DNA from: Dactylosporangium fulvum
GTDB taxonomy: Bacteria > Actinomycetota > Actinomycetes > Mycobacteriales > Micromonosporaceae
Direction of reading: 5' to 3'
Assembly (NCBI RefSeq): GCF_025137375.1
Contig: NZ_CP073720.1
Span: 3,062,501-3,126,500 of the forward strand
Length of the DNA: 64,000 bases
Under the pieces are notes generated by a model that saw only the letters and a program-made list of their open reading frames with translations, searched no databases and was not told the origin of the DNA. Positions 8,434 through 16,650 of this stretch are shown in pieces. Both the position numbers and the translations under genes were made by a program. The first letter of the stretch is position 1. The number at the start of each line of letters is the position of its first letter.

Positions 8434-9418
8434 CGCGGTGCGGGTGGTGCTGGCCGGGTGCGGTGACATCGCCACCACCGGCCATCTGCCGGCGCTGGAG
8501 CGCAGCGCCGACACTGTTCTGGTGGGGGTGCTCGACAACTCGGCCGAGCGGCGCGGCGTCACGGCGCGCCGCTACGGGGTGCCCGAGCTGGAGCGGCTCG
8601 ACGACGCGGACGCCGACGCGGTGATCGTGGCGACCCCGCCGGAGGTGTCGCCGCACCTGACCACCCACGCGGTCGGGCTCGGGCTCGACGTGCTCTGCGA
8701 GAAGCCGATGGCGGTGGACCTGGCGTCCGCCGAACGGGTCCGCGATCTGGTGGCGGGCAGCGACCGGATCGTGCAGATCGGGTTGAAGAACCGGTTCTCG
8801 CCGCTGGTCCGGGCTGTGCGGCGGTGGCGGGACGAGGGGCGCATCGGCGGGCCGGTCGCCTTCACACTGGGCGGCTTCGACGAGGCGTACGACCCGTCCG
8901 ACACCGTCCACACCGGACGGATCGGCCACTTCCTCGCCCACGGGCCGTCGTTCGTGCACGAGGGCGCGCATTTCGCCGACCATCTGGCGTACCTGTCCGG
9001 TGCGACGCCGGTCTCGGTGCAGGCGATCGGGGTGCGGTCGCGGGACAGCCTGCCGTCGGAAAACTTCGTCTCCGCCCTCGTCGGCTACGACAACGGCGAC
9101 GTGGCGCGGCTGGAGATCGGCTGGCAGTTCCCGGTCTCCCCGGTCGGTGAGTTCCGTGCGCTCGGCCCGGACGGCATCGCCGTCGTCGACCGGCCGGGCC
9201 GCACCGCGACGCTGTTCACCCGGGACGGCAGCGAACAGGTGACGCTGGACAGGCCGTGGAACGATGTGTGTTTCGACGCCCAGCTCGCCCACTTCGTCGA
9301 CTGCGTCCGCAACCGGGTCACCCCGGAGACCTCGGCGGCGGTCGGCGTCGAATCCCTGCGGCTCGGCCTGGCGGTCGTGACGGCGATGCGCACCGGGGAG
9401 GCGGTCACGTGGGACTGA
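8426..9418 (+). CDS. Gfo/Idh/MocA-family NAD(P)-dependent oxidoreductase
   Basis: The 330-aa protein has an N-terminal Rossmann fold (VVLAGCGDIATTG, residues 6-18), the family hallmark EKPMAVD near residue 93 and a C-terminal alpha/beta substrate domain with a GAHFADHL active-site histidine segment. Family members oxidise or reduce sugars, inositols and sugar acids, or act as lyases using NAD(P). A GTG start at 8426 is preferred; an upstream in-frame GTG at 8402 would overlap the previous gene further. The stop TGA is embedded in the beginning of the GntR gene. It probably provides the redox step of the sugar-acid pathway. Confidence 0.9.
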   Translation: MADAVRVVLAGCGDIATTGHLPALERSADTVLVGVLDNSAERRGVTARRYGVPELERLDDADADAVIVATPPEVSPHLTTHAVGLGLDVLCEKPMAVDLASAERVRDLVAGSDRIVQIGLKNRFSPLVRAVRRWRDEGRIGGPVAFTLGGFDEAYDPSDTVHTGRIGHFLAHGPSFVHEGAHFADHLAYLSGATPVSVQAIGVRSRDSLPSENFVSALVGYDNGDVARLEIGWQFPVSPVGEFRALGPDGIAVVDRPGRTATLFTRDGSEQVTLDRPWNDVCFDAQLAHFVDCVRNRVTPETSAAVGVESLRLGLAVVTAMRTGEAVTWD

Positions 9419-10077
9419 TGCGGGAACGGGTCTACGAGACGATCCTGCAGGACATCATCGCCGGGCGGCTCTCGCCCGGTGACCGCGTCACCGAGCGCGT
9501 GCTGGCCCGCAGCCTCGGCATCAGCACCACCCCGGTCAAGGAGGCCCTGCGCCGTCTGGAGAACGAGGGGTTCGTGTCGGCGGTGCCGCGCACCGGCGTG
9601 GTGGTCAAGGAGACCGCGCTGACCTCGGTGAGTGATGTGGTGGTGGCCCGTGCCTGGCTGGAGGGGCTGGCCGCGAGGCTGGTGGCGGAGCGGTTCGCCG
9701 GCGGCGGGCCGCCCGCCGGGCAGCGGGCGGAGCTCGCCGAGGTCGTGGGCGAGATGGGCCGCGCACCCGGGGAGGCCGGGCTGGACCTGGAGCTGGTGGT
9801 GACCACCAACGCCCGGTTCCACGACCTGATCCGCACCATGTCCGGCAACCGGCTCATCGGGCAGTTCGTCGGCGTCCTGCTGGGCGTGGACGGCGCGCTG
9901 CGCCGGCACCTGCTCACCGACGAGGCGGAGCTGCGGCGCGGCCTGGCCGAGCACCTCGCCGTCTACGAGGCGGTGTGCGCGGGCGATCCCGATCTGGCGG
10001 AGACCCGGATGCGCGAACACATTCTGCGTTCGGCCAGCCGGGTCGTCACCACCACGCGGCAGGAGGCCACGCCATGA
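9409..10077 (+). CDS. GntR-family (FCD subfamily) transcriptional regulator
   Basis: The 222-aa regulator has an N-terminal winged helix with the GntR signature (PGDRVTERVLARSLGISTTPVKEALRRL region, residues 26-56) and an all-helical FCD effector domain with the metal-site pattern D/N-x-x-F-H (TNARFHDLI) and late histidines. The GTG at 9409 has GGGAGG 7 nt upstream; an ATG at 9418 sharing a base with the previous stop is the alternative. It lies inside the operon it presumably controls. The TGGT/ACCA half-sites before the first gene are candidate operators. The ligand is probably a pathway carboxylate. Confidence 0.9.
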   Translation: MGLMRERVYETILQDIIAGRLSPGDRVTERVLARSLGISTTPVKEALRRLENEGFVSAVPRTGVVVKETALTSVSDVVVARAWLEGLAARLVAERFAGGGPPAGQRAELAEVVGEMGRAPGEAGLDLELVVTTNARFHDLIRTMSGNRLIGQFVGVLLGVDGALRRHLLTDEAELRRGLAEHLAVYEAVCAGDPDLAETRMREHILRSASRVVTTTRQEATP

Positions 10078-10829
10078 GGACGTTGCTGGCGGAGCTGACC
10101 CGCGACGAGGCGGCGCGACGGGCCGCCGAGGCGGTGGCGGTGGTACCGGTGGGAGCGTGCGAGCAGCACGGGCCGCACCTGCCGGTCGGCACCGACCTGT
10201 TCGCGGTCGCGCACATCGCGCAACAGGCCGCCGTGCTGGCGGCGGGGACGGCGGACGTCATCGTGACACCACCGGTGCCGTTCGGCTATTCGCCGTACCA
10301 TCTGCCCCACGGTCCGACGGTGACGCTGCGGACCAGCACCCTGCACGCGCTGCTGTACGACGTCTGCGACTCGCTGGTGCGGTCCGGGTTCCGGCGGGTG
10401 TTCCTGCTCAACGGGCACGGCGGCAACGCCGAGCTGATCGCGGTCGTGGCGCGCGAGGCGGGGGTGGACCTGGGCGTGCTCGTGGGCGCCGGCTCCTACT
10501 GGACGATGGCGTGGGACGCGCTGGAGCAGGCCGGCGCTCAGGAACGCGGGCGCCTGCCCGGCCACGCCGGTGCCTTCGAGACCTCACTGGTCGCCGCGCT
10601 GCGGCCGGACCTGGTGGTCTCCCCGCCGCGCGGACCGGACACCTTCACGCGCAACCCGCGCGGATTCGCCCGGCCGTACCTTGTGGAGGACCCGTTGGCG
10701 TGGGCCGGGGAAGGCTTCTCCGACAATCCCTCGGCGGCGTCCGCCGCGGACGGCGCGCGCTGGCTGGACCTCGCCGCCGGCGCGGTCGCACAGGCGCTGC
10801 AGGAGTTCGCCGCGCTCCCGCTCGGATGA
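10074..10829 (+). CDS. Creatininase-family metal-dependent hydrolase
   Basis: The 251-aa protein shows the creatininase-family metal-site signatures: PVGACEQHGPHLPVGTD at residues 23-39 (Glu, His and Asp ligands), LNGHGGN at about 117-123 and GHAGAFETS near 163-171. Members cleave cyclic amides or formamides (creatinine, mycofactocin precursor, formyl intermediates). The ATG overlaps the GntR stop as ATGA. It closes the operon and its stop codon lies inside a strong hairpin. Its substrate in a sugar-acid setting is unknown; it may open a lactam or amide. Confidence 0.9.
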   Translation: MRTLLAELTRDEAARRAAEAVAVVPVGACEQHGPHLPVGTDLFAVAHIAQQAAVLAAGTADVIVTPPVPFGYSPYHLPHGPTVTLRTSTLHALLYDVCDSLVRSGFRRVFLLNGHGGNAELIAVVAREAGVDLGVLVGAGSYWTMAWDALEQAGAQERGRLPGHAGAFETSLVAALRPDLVVSPPRGPDTFTRNPRGFARPYLVEDPLAWAGEGFSDNPSAASAADGARWLDLAAGAVAQALQEFAALPLG

Positions 10830-10855
10830 CAGGTGGCTGGAAGCCACCCGTCATC
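10825..10855. terminator. Intrinsic terminator-like hairpin between convergent genes
   Basis: GATGAC-a-GGTGGCT, loop GGA, AGCCACC-c-GTCATC: a 6+7 bp stem with one internal mismatch. It begins 2 bp before the TGA of the creatininase gene and lies 11 bp before the stop of the convergent amidohydrolase. There is no long T tract, so it is best seen as a bidirectional hairpin terminator of the actinobacterial type. Confidence 0.7.
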
Positions 10856-10866
10856 CTTGCCTTCGG

Positions 10867-11760
10867 TCAGGCCGTGGCGCCGAAGAAGGCGCGCCAGTTC
10901 TCGTGGATGATGGCGTCCTGCGCGTCCGGTGGCAGGATCGGCAGCGCGGTGCCGGCCACGATGTCGTTGACCCGCCGCAGCCCGGTGACGGTCTGCTCGA
11001 CGGTGGCGCTCGGGAAGTCCGACGCCAGCAGCAGCTTGTGCGTCACCCCGTATTCGTGCGCGGTCACCATCGCCTGCCAGAACCGGTACGGGCGGTAGTG
11101 CAGCGCGGAGATGTCGGCCCAGACGTTCGGGGCCTTCCGGATCAGCGCGACGACGTCCTGCTCCCACGGATGCCCCATGTGCGCGATGATGACCCGTACC
11201 GACGGGAACCGCATCACCAGCGGCTCCAGCTGCAACGGCTGGGCATATTCCAGCCGGGCCGTGCTCGGGAACGTCGTGCCCTGGTGGATCAGCACCGGCA
11301 GGTCGAGCCGGGCGCACAGCTCGAAGACGGCCCAGTTCGCCGGGTCGCGCGGGTCCCAGTGCTGATAGGTCGGGCCCACCTTCAGCCCGCGCAACCCCAG
11401 GTCCTGCACGCAGCGCTCGAGCTCTGCCACCGCGCCGGGCTCGCCGGGGTTCACCGAGGCCCATCCCTCGAGCCTGTCCGGATGCTGCCGGACGTAGTCG
11501 GCGACGACGTCGTTGGGCACCCGGATGCCGGTGGGGCGGGCGTCGAGGCCGAACACGACCACCTTGTCGGCCTGCTGGGCGGCGGCCCAGTGCTCGGCCG
11601 GGGTGGAGTCGTAGCAGTGCAGGTCGAGGTGGGTCGCGTTGGTGAGGCCGCCGCTGCGTTGCAGCTTGACCAGCTTGGCGGCGAGGGCCTCCTGCGCGGT
11701 GGCCTCGGTGATGTGGTCCGGATACCACATGAGGTGGGTGTGCACGTCGACGATGGCCAT
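10867..11760 (-). CDS. Amidohydrolase family protein (PF04909)
   Basis: This 297-aa TIM-barrel hydrolase has the full ligand set: DVHTH at residues 5-9, IIAHMGHPW near 195 and LLASDFP near 255, with a substrate-loop segment GLKVGPTYQHWD. This pattern resembles 2-pyrone-dicarboxylate-lactonase and aminocarboxymuconate-semialdehyde-decarboxylase-like members. The start at 11760 is preferred over 11820 because an AGGGA element lies upstream and homology-like sequence begins at MAIVDVHTH. It is convergent with the operon and divergent from the transglutaminase-like gene, so it may be expressed separately. Confidence 0.88.
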   Translation of the reverse strand: MAIVDVHTHLMWYPDHITEATAQEALAAKLVKLQRSGGLTNATHLDLHCYDSTPAEHWAAAQQADKVVVFGLDARPTGIRVPNDVVADYVRQHPDRLEGWASVNPGEPGAVAELERCVQDLGLRGLKVGPTYQHWDPRDPANWAVFELCARLDLPVLIHQGTTFPSTARLEYAQPLQLEPLVMRFPSVRVIIAHMGHPWEQDVVALIRKAPNVWADISALHYRPYRFWQAMVTAHEYGVTHKLLLASDFPSATVEQTVTGLRRVNDIVAGTALPILPPDAQDAIIHENWRAFFGATA

Positions 11761-11865
11761 GGCATCCCTGATTACCGGGTGTGGCGCGCGGCCGGAAGCT
11801 CCCGCCGGGACACAGGGCAATTCTGCGCCTCACGGCGCAATCTCCGGCCGGCATACGGTGTGGTC

Positions 11866-13269
11866 ATGACGCTGCAGGACCATCCTGACTACCGGACGTT
11901 GCTCGAACGGCTCTTCGAGTGGCGCCGCGAGATCCTCAGCCGGATGGCCCGGTGGGACGAGTACGCGACGCTGCCCAGCTATCCCCGGCAGGACCTGGCC
12001 AAGGAACCGGGCGTGACGGTGCGCGTGGACAGCTTCCTCGGTACCCACAACACCGGCACCGTGACGGATGTGTACTTCCGTGTCGCCGACGCGGCTAAGG
12101 GCGTCTGCGAGACCGGGGCGATCCCGTTCCCGGTCGAGCCGGTCGACGAGCCGACGCTGGCCCGGCTGCGCAGCCGGTTCCCGCTCGCCGAGGTCGCCGG
12201 GGACGGCGACGACGTGAGCAGGGCGGTGCGGCTGCGCGACTGGATCAAGTCGCTGTTCCGCCACCTCACCCCGTTTCGGATGCCGGAGTGGAACGGCCTG
12301 CTGATCCTGGACCGGGGCTCGCGCGGCGTCGAGAACTTCATCTGCGTGCACTACTCCGTCGCGCTGGTGCAGTCGTGCCTGGCCGTCGGCATGCAGGCCC
12401 GCATGGTCAACCTGCACCGCGGCATCGCCGACAACTATGTGATCGGGGACGAAGCGGTCGCCGACCCGCCCGTCGACGAGCACGTGGTCGTCGAGGTGTG
12501 GAGCGCCGAGCTCGGCACATGGGTCATGATGGACACGGACTTCGACTGCCACTACGAGCGGGGCGGCGTCCCGATGTCCGCCTGGGACATCCACAACGCG
12601 TTCATCCACGGGGAGCTCGACGCCGTCGTGTGCCGGCGGGGGCCGCACTCCATGTCCTTCAACGCCTACGGGGAACGGCTGCCGGACGAGGACCGGTTCT
12701 TCGCCGAGACCCTGCCGTCGTACTACGCCCACGTCTCGGTGCTGATGCGCAACACGTTCCTGTCGGACCCGGACGGCCCGGTGACCGTCGCGCACCTCAC
12801 CGACGCGAGGACCGCGCCGATCCTGTGGCACCGGGGATCGGACCTGCGGCTGCAGCCGCACCTGATGGGGCCGGTTGTCGTCGCCGGCCCCTACCAGGAC
12901 ACCACCCCGATCCTCACCGACGGCAACCTGCGCACGGGCTGGGCCTCGTCCGACGCGGAGACCGAACACTCCGTGGAGGTCACCCTGCCCGGGCCGCGGG
13001 TGCTGGGGCGGGTCGTGCTGCACTGGCCCGAGTACGCGCTGTACTACCGGGCGTCGGAGGAGTACCGGATCGAGGCCCGGATCGACGGAGCCTGGCGCAC
13101 CGTGGCGGAGGCGACCCAGCCGGTCGAGGCACCCTATTCGCTGCACGACCTGGACGCGGTGGTGGCGACGGCGGTACGGGTGGTGCAGCCCGCCGGCGGC
13201 GGATTCCGGGAACACCCCAACCGGTTGTGGCTCAACCAGATCGAGCTCTACGCACCCCGGTCGGCGTGA
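11866..13269 (+). CDS. Transglutaminase-like protein with C-terminal discoidin-like domain
   Basis: The 467-aa protein has no signal peptide. A transglutaminase-like core lies at about residues 130-235, with the triad visible as Cys160 (NFICVHYS), His (DEHVVVEVW) and Asp (WVMMDTDFD). The C-terminal 140 residues (from LTDGNLRTGWASSD to NQIELYAP) have the beta-sandwich pattern of F5/8 type C (discoidin-like) domains, which usually bind carbohydrate. The combination suggests a cysteine hydrolase acting on a glycan- or peptide-like substrate inside the cell; this is inference. The GTGA overlap couples it to the aldehyde dehydrogenase downstream. Confidence 0.85.
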   Translation: MTLQDHPDYRTLLERLFEWRREILSRMARWDEYATLPSYPRQDLAKEPGVTVRVDSFLGTHNTGTVTDVYFRVADAAKGVCETGAIPFPVEPVDEPTLARLRSRFPLAEVAGDGDDVSRAVRLRDWIKSLFRHLTPFRMPEWNGLLILDRGSRGVENFICVHYSVALVQSCLAVGMQARMVNLHRGIADNYVIGDEAVADPPVDEHVVVEVWSAELGTWVMMDTDFDCHYERGGVPMSAWDIHNAFIHGELDAVVCRRGPHSMSFNAYGERLPDEDRFFAETLPSYYAHVSVLMRNTFLSDPDGPVTVAHLTDARTAPILWHRGSDLRLQPHLMGPVVVAGPYQDTTPILTDGNLRTGWASSDAETEHSVEVTLPGPRVLGRVVLHWPEYALYYRASEEYRIEARIDGAWRTVAEATQPVEAPYSLHDLDAVVATAVRVVQPAGGGFREHPNRLWLNQIELYAPRSA

Positions 13270-14786
13270 GCCGGGTCAACAGCGTCGACGTCCGCACCGG
13301 GGCGTCGACCCCGACGGCGTACGTCGACAGCGACGCGGCCGAGGTCGACCGGGTGTGCCGGGCCGCCGCGGCGACGGCGGGCACGCTGGACGGCATCGGC
13401 CGAGCCGGGCGGGCCACGCTGCTGGAGCGGATGGCGCACACGCTCGACGACGACCGGGACGGCATCGTCGCGGTGGCCGACCGCGAGACCGGGCTCGGCC
13501 CGGCCCGGCTCAACACCGAACTGACCCGGACCTGCCTGCAACTGCGCCTGTTCGCGGAGGTGGTGACCGACGGCGGATACGTCGAGGCGGTCGTCGACGG
13601 GCCGGCCGACACCCCGATCGGCCCGCGCCCGGACCTGCGCCGGATGCTGGTTCCCGTCGGGCCGGTGGCGGTGTTCGGCGCGAGCAACTTCCCCCTGGCG
13701 TTCAGCGTCCCCGGCGGTGACACCGCGAGCGCGCTCGCAGCGGGCTGCCCGGTGGTGGTCAAGGCGCATCCGGCGCATCCGGCGACCTCGGGCCGGTGCC
13801 TTGCCGCCCTGCGCCGCGCGCTGCGCGACCTGGACCTGCCCGAGGAGATCGTGTCCCTCGTGTTCGGGCGGTCGGCGGGCCGGTGGCTGGTGGAGCATCC
13901 GCTGATCCAGGCGGTCGGCTTCACCGGTTCGACCGCGGGCGGGCGGGCCCTGTTCGACCTCGCGAACCGGCGCCCGTCGCCGATCCCGTTCCACGGTGAG
14001 CTGGGCAGCCTCAACCCGCTCGTGGTCACGCCCGGAGCCGCGGCCGGGCGCGGTGCCGGGATCGCGGCCGGGTACGCCGCCTCCGTCACGATGGGCATGG
14101 GCCAGTTCTGTACCAAGCCGGGCCTGCTCTTCCTGCCCGCGGGCGCGGCCGGCGACGCCGTGCTGGACCGGCTGGTCGACGAGCTGGAGCCCGTGGTTCC
14201 GGGCGTGCTGCTCAGCGCGGCCATCCGCGACGCGTACGCCGACGCCGTGGCCGGGTGGCGGGCGGACCCGCGGACGACCGTGGTGGCCGAGCGCGCCGCG
14301 TCGCCGGGGGCGGGTTTCACGGCCGGTGCGGTGGTCCTGTCGGTGGCCGCGGCCGAACTGGCGGACACCCTGCTGGAAGAGGTGTTCGGGCCGGCCGCGC
14401 TGGTGGTGCGGTACCGTGACACGGACGAGTTGTGCGCCACGCTGGGACGGCTGGGTGGCCAGCTGACCGCGACGGTGCACAGCGCGGAGGGGGAGCGGGA
14501 GCTGTTGACCCGCCTGCACGGCCTGCTGCGGGGCATCGCGGGACGGCTGATCTTCGACGGCTTTCCGACCGGCGTCGCCGTCGCGTGGGCGCAGCACCAC
14601 GGCGGTCCGTATCCCGCCACGACCGCACCCGCCCACACCTCGGTCGGCGCCACGAGCATCCGGCGCTGGCTGCGCCCGGTCACCTACCAGAACGCGCCGG
14701 ACTACCTGCTCCCGGAGGAACTGCGGGACGGGGACCGGACGGTTGTGCCCATGCGCCGGAACGGCAGCCTGGAGGCGACGGCGTAA
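13266..14786 (+). CDS. Aldehyde dehydrogenase, 2-oxoglutarate semialdehyde dehydrogenase-like
   Basis: The 506-aa aldehyde dehydrogenase shows GASNFPLAF (oxyanion Asn, about residue 142), the general base in FHGELGSLNP (about 243) and the catalytic Cys in MGQFCTKPG (about 281). The GASNFPLAFSVPGGDTASALAAGCP and GMGQFCTKPG segments and the C-terminal TSVGATSIRRWLRPV are characteristic of KGSADH enzymes, which oxidise 2-oxoglutarate semialdehyde to 2-oxoglutarate. These serve glucarate, galactarate, hydroxyproline and arabinose catabolism. The GTG start overlaps the previous TGA. With the KdgD-like enzyme at 4972 it would complete a sugar-acid route. Confidence 0.9.
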   Translation: MSRVNSVDVRTGASTPTAYVDSDAAEVDRVCRAAAATAGTLDGIGRAGRATLLERMAHTLDDDRDGIVAVADRETGLGPARLNTELTRTCLQLRLFAEVVTDGGYVEAVVDGPADTPIGPRPDLRRMLVPVGPVAVFGASNFPLAFSVPGGDTASALAAGCPVVVKAHPAHPATSGRCLAALRRALRDLDLPEEIVSLVFGRSAGRWLVEHPLIQAVGFTGSTAGGRALFDLANRRPSPIPFHGELGSLNPLVVTPGAAAGRGAGIAAGYAASVTMGMGQFCTKPGLLFLPAGAAGDAVLDRLVDELEPVVPGVLLSAAIRDAYADAVAGWRADPRTTVVAERAASPGAGFTAGAVVLSVAAAELADTLLEEVFGPAALVVRYRDTDELCATLGRLGGQLTATVHSAEGERELLTRLHGLLRGIAGRLIFDGFPTGVAVAWAQHHGGPYPATTAPAHTSVGATSIRRWLRPVTYQNAPDYLLPEELRDGDRTVVPMRRNGSLEATA

Positions 14787-14866
14787 AGCGCCTGTTGAGC
14801 GTCTTACCTTGACCGGCCGGTGTGCCGTCGCTTCGGCGGTAGTGGCATATGACGCATCGCATTGCC

Positions 14867-14913
14867 TTGACCGCCCATGAGTCACGATTATAGATTCCAA
14901 CCAAGCGCTTGCT
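14867..14913 (+). promoter_or_regulatory. Promoter and KstR2-type operator of the steroid side-chain operon
   Basis: A -35 TTGACC (14867-14872) and -10 TAGATT (14891-14896), 18 bp apart, precede the palindrome ACCAAGCGCTTGCT at 14900-14913. This matches the KstR2 consensus AnCAAGnnCTTGnT as I recall it. The operator would cover the transcription start, about 70 nt before the GTG of the CoA ligase. A near-identical site lies in front of the TetR gene at 22265. Confidence 0.75.
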
Positions 14914-14973
14914 TGACCTTGGCCGCCCGATCGCGGGGCGGTCACTTCGTCCATCTTTCGAGCGGAGCTGCCG

Positions 14974-16647
14974 GTGCGCACGTTTGCCGAAGTGGTGCGG
15001 TCTCGAGCGAATGACGACCACGTGGGTCTGCGCTTCGGTGACCAGGACTGGACCTGGGCCGAAGTGGTACACGAGTCGGCGGTGCGGGCCGCCGCGCTCT
15101 CCCGCCTGCCCCGCAACGGCAGGCAGGTCCACGTCGGAGTGTTGCTGGAGAACGTGCCGGACTTCGTCTTCTGGATCGGCGCGGCCGCGCTGAGCGGGTC
15201 CGTCCTCATCGGCATCAATCCGACCCGTCGCGGCGCCGAGCTCGCCAACGACATCCGCCACACCGAGTGCGACGTGATCCTCACCGAGGATCGGCTGGCC
15301 GGTCTGCTCGACGGCATCGACCACGGGGTGCGGCCGGAGCACGTGATCAATGTGGACAGTGCGGGCTACCAGGACTGGCTGCGGCCGCACCGCGACGCCG
15401 TGCTGCCGACCGGCGATCCGGATCCGCGCGACATCCTGCTGCTGCTCTACAGCTCGGGGTCCACTGGCGCGCCGAAGGCGGTGATCTGCTCACAGGGGCG
15501 GCTGGGCGCCCTCGCGGTCGCCCTCGCCGAGCGGGCCGAGCTGACGCTCGATTCGGTGAGCTACCTGTGCATGCCACTGTTCCACGGCAACGCCATCATG
15601 CTGAACGTCGCCCCGTCGATGTACGTGGGCAACACGGTCGTCATGACCCGCAAGTTCTCCGCTTCCGGCTTCGTCCGGGACCTGCATCGGTACGGGCTCA
15701 CGTACTTCAACTACGTGGGCCGGGCACTGAGCTACGTGCTTGCGGTACCCGAGGATCCGCGCGACCGGCGCAGCACCCTTCGCCTCGCGGTCGGCACCGA
15801 GGCGTCGCTGGCGGACGTGCGGCGGTTCAGCGAACGGTTCTCGTGCCGGGTGTCGGAGGGCTACGGATCCAGCGAAGGCGTGTTCCGGCTCAACCGGACG
15901 CCGGACTCGCCGGAGGACTCGCTCGGGCTGCCGGTCGGCGGCATGGACGTACGCGTGCTCAACGAGGACGGGTCGGAGTGCCCGCGCGCAGTGTGGGACG
16001 AGCACGGCCGCCTGCTCAACGCCGACGAGGCGATCGGTGAGATCGTGGCGATCGGCAAGGCGCCGGCGTTCGAGGGCTACTACAAGAACCCACAGGCGCA
16101 GGCCCAGCGTGTTCGGGGCGACGACTTCTGGACCGGCGATCTCGCCTACCGCGACGCGGACGGCTACTTCTACTTCGCCGGGCGCTCGTCGGACTGGCTG
16201 CGGGTGGACAGCGAGAACTTCGCAACCGCCCCGGTCGAGCGGATCCTGGAGCGATGGGGCCCGGTGGCGATCGCGCTCGTCTACGCGGTACCCGACCCGC
16301 GCACCGGCGACCAGGTGATGTGCGCCCTGCAACTGGTGCCGGACGCCGCCTTCGACCCCGCCGCGTTCGCCGGCTTCCTGAACGAGCAGGCCGACATGGG
16401 CACCAAGTGGCGGCCCAGGTTCGTGCGCATCCTGACCGAAGTGCCCACCACCGGCAACAACAAGGTGGCCAAGACGGTACTGCGCCGGGCGGCCTGGGTC
16501 ACCGAGGACACGGTGTACTGGCGCGCCGGCAACGAACGCGAGTACCGGTTGCTCGACGGGCACCAGTGCGAGCGGTTGGCCGCCGAGTTCGTCGAACATG
16601 GGCGCGAGGCGCAGATCCCGTCCGCGCGCGACTCCCGGAAGGAATGA
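14974..16647 (+). CDS. fadD17: Steroid/fatty-acid CoA ligase, FadD17-like
   Basis: The 557-aa ANL-family ligase activates a carboxylic acid through an acyl-adenylate to its CoA thioester. The P-loop LLYSSGSTGAPK lies at about 157-168, the A5 motif GYGSSEG near 295 and the FWTGDLAYRD/YFYFAGRSSDWLRVDSEN A7-A8 block near 387-415. The overall pattern (HVGVLLENVPDF, INPTRRGAELANDI, RKFSASGFVRDLHRYG) is close to mycobacterial FadD17, a steroid side-chain ligase. The GTG start has GGAG 6 nt upstream. It is the first gene of the operon under the KstR2-type operator and would load the steroid carboxylate for the downstream enzymes. Confidence 0.88.
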   Translation: MRTFAEVVRSRANDDHVGLRFGDQDWTWAEVVHESAVRAAALSRLPRNGRQVHVGVLLENVPDFVFWIGAAALSGSVLIGINPTRRGAELANDIRHTECDVILTEDRLAGLLDGIDHGVRPEHVINVDSAGYQDWLRPHRDAVLPTGDPDPRDILLLLYSSGSTGAPKAVICSQGRLGALAVALAERAELTLDSVSYLCMPLFHGNAIMLNVAPSMYVGNTVVMTRKFSASGFVRDLHRYGLTYFNYVGRALSYVLAVPEDPRDRRSTLRLAVGTEASLADVRRFSERFSCRVSEGYGSSEGVFRLNRTPDSPEDSLGLPVGGMDVRVLNEDGSECPRAVWDEHGRLLNADEAIGEIVAIGKAPAFEGYYKNPQAQAQRVRGDDFWTGDLAYRDADGYFYFAGRSSDWLRVDSENFATAPVERILERWGPVAIALVYAVPDPRTGDQVMCALQLVPDAAFDPAAFAGFLNEQADMGTKWRPRFVRILTEVPTTGNNKVAKTVLRRAAWVTEDTVYWRAGNEREYRLLDGHQCERLAAEFVEHGREAQIPSARDSRKE

Positions 16648-16650
16648 GCG

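Noticed and set aside
12288-13265. Upstream extension of the aldehyde dehydrogenase frame
   Set aside because: The in-frame upstream sequence is a shadow of the transglutaminase-like gene; protein-like sequence begins at the GTGA overlap at 13266.
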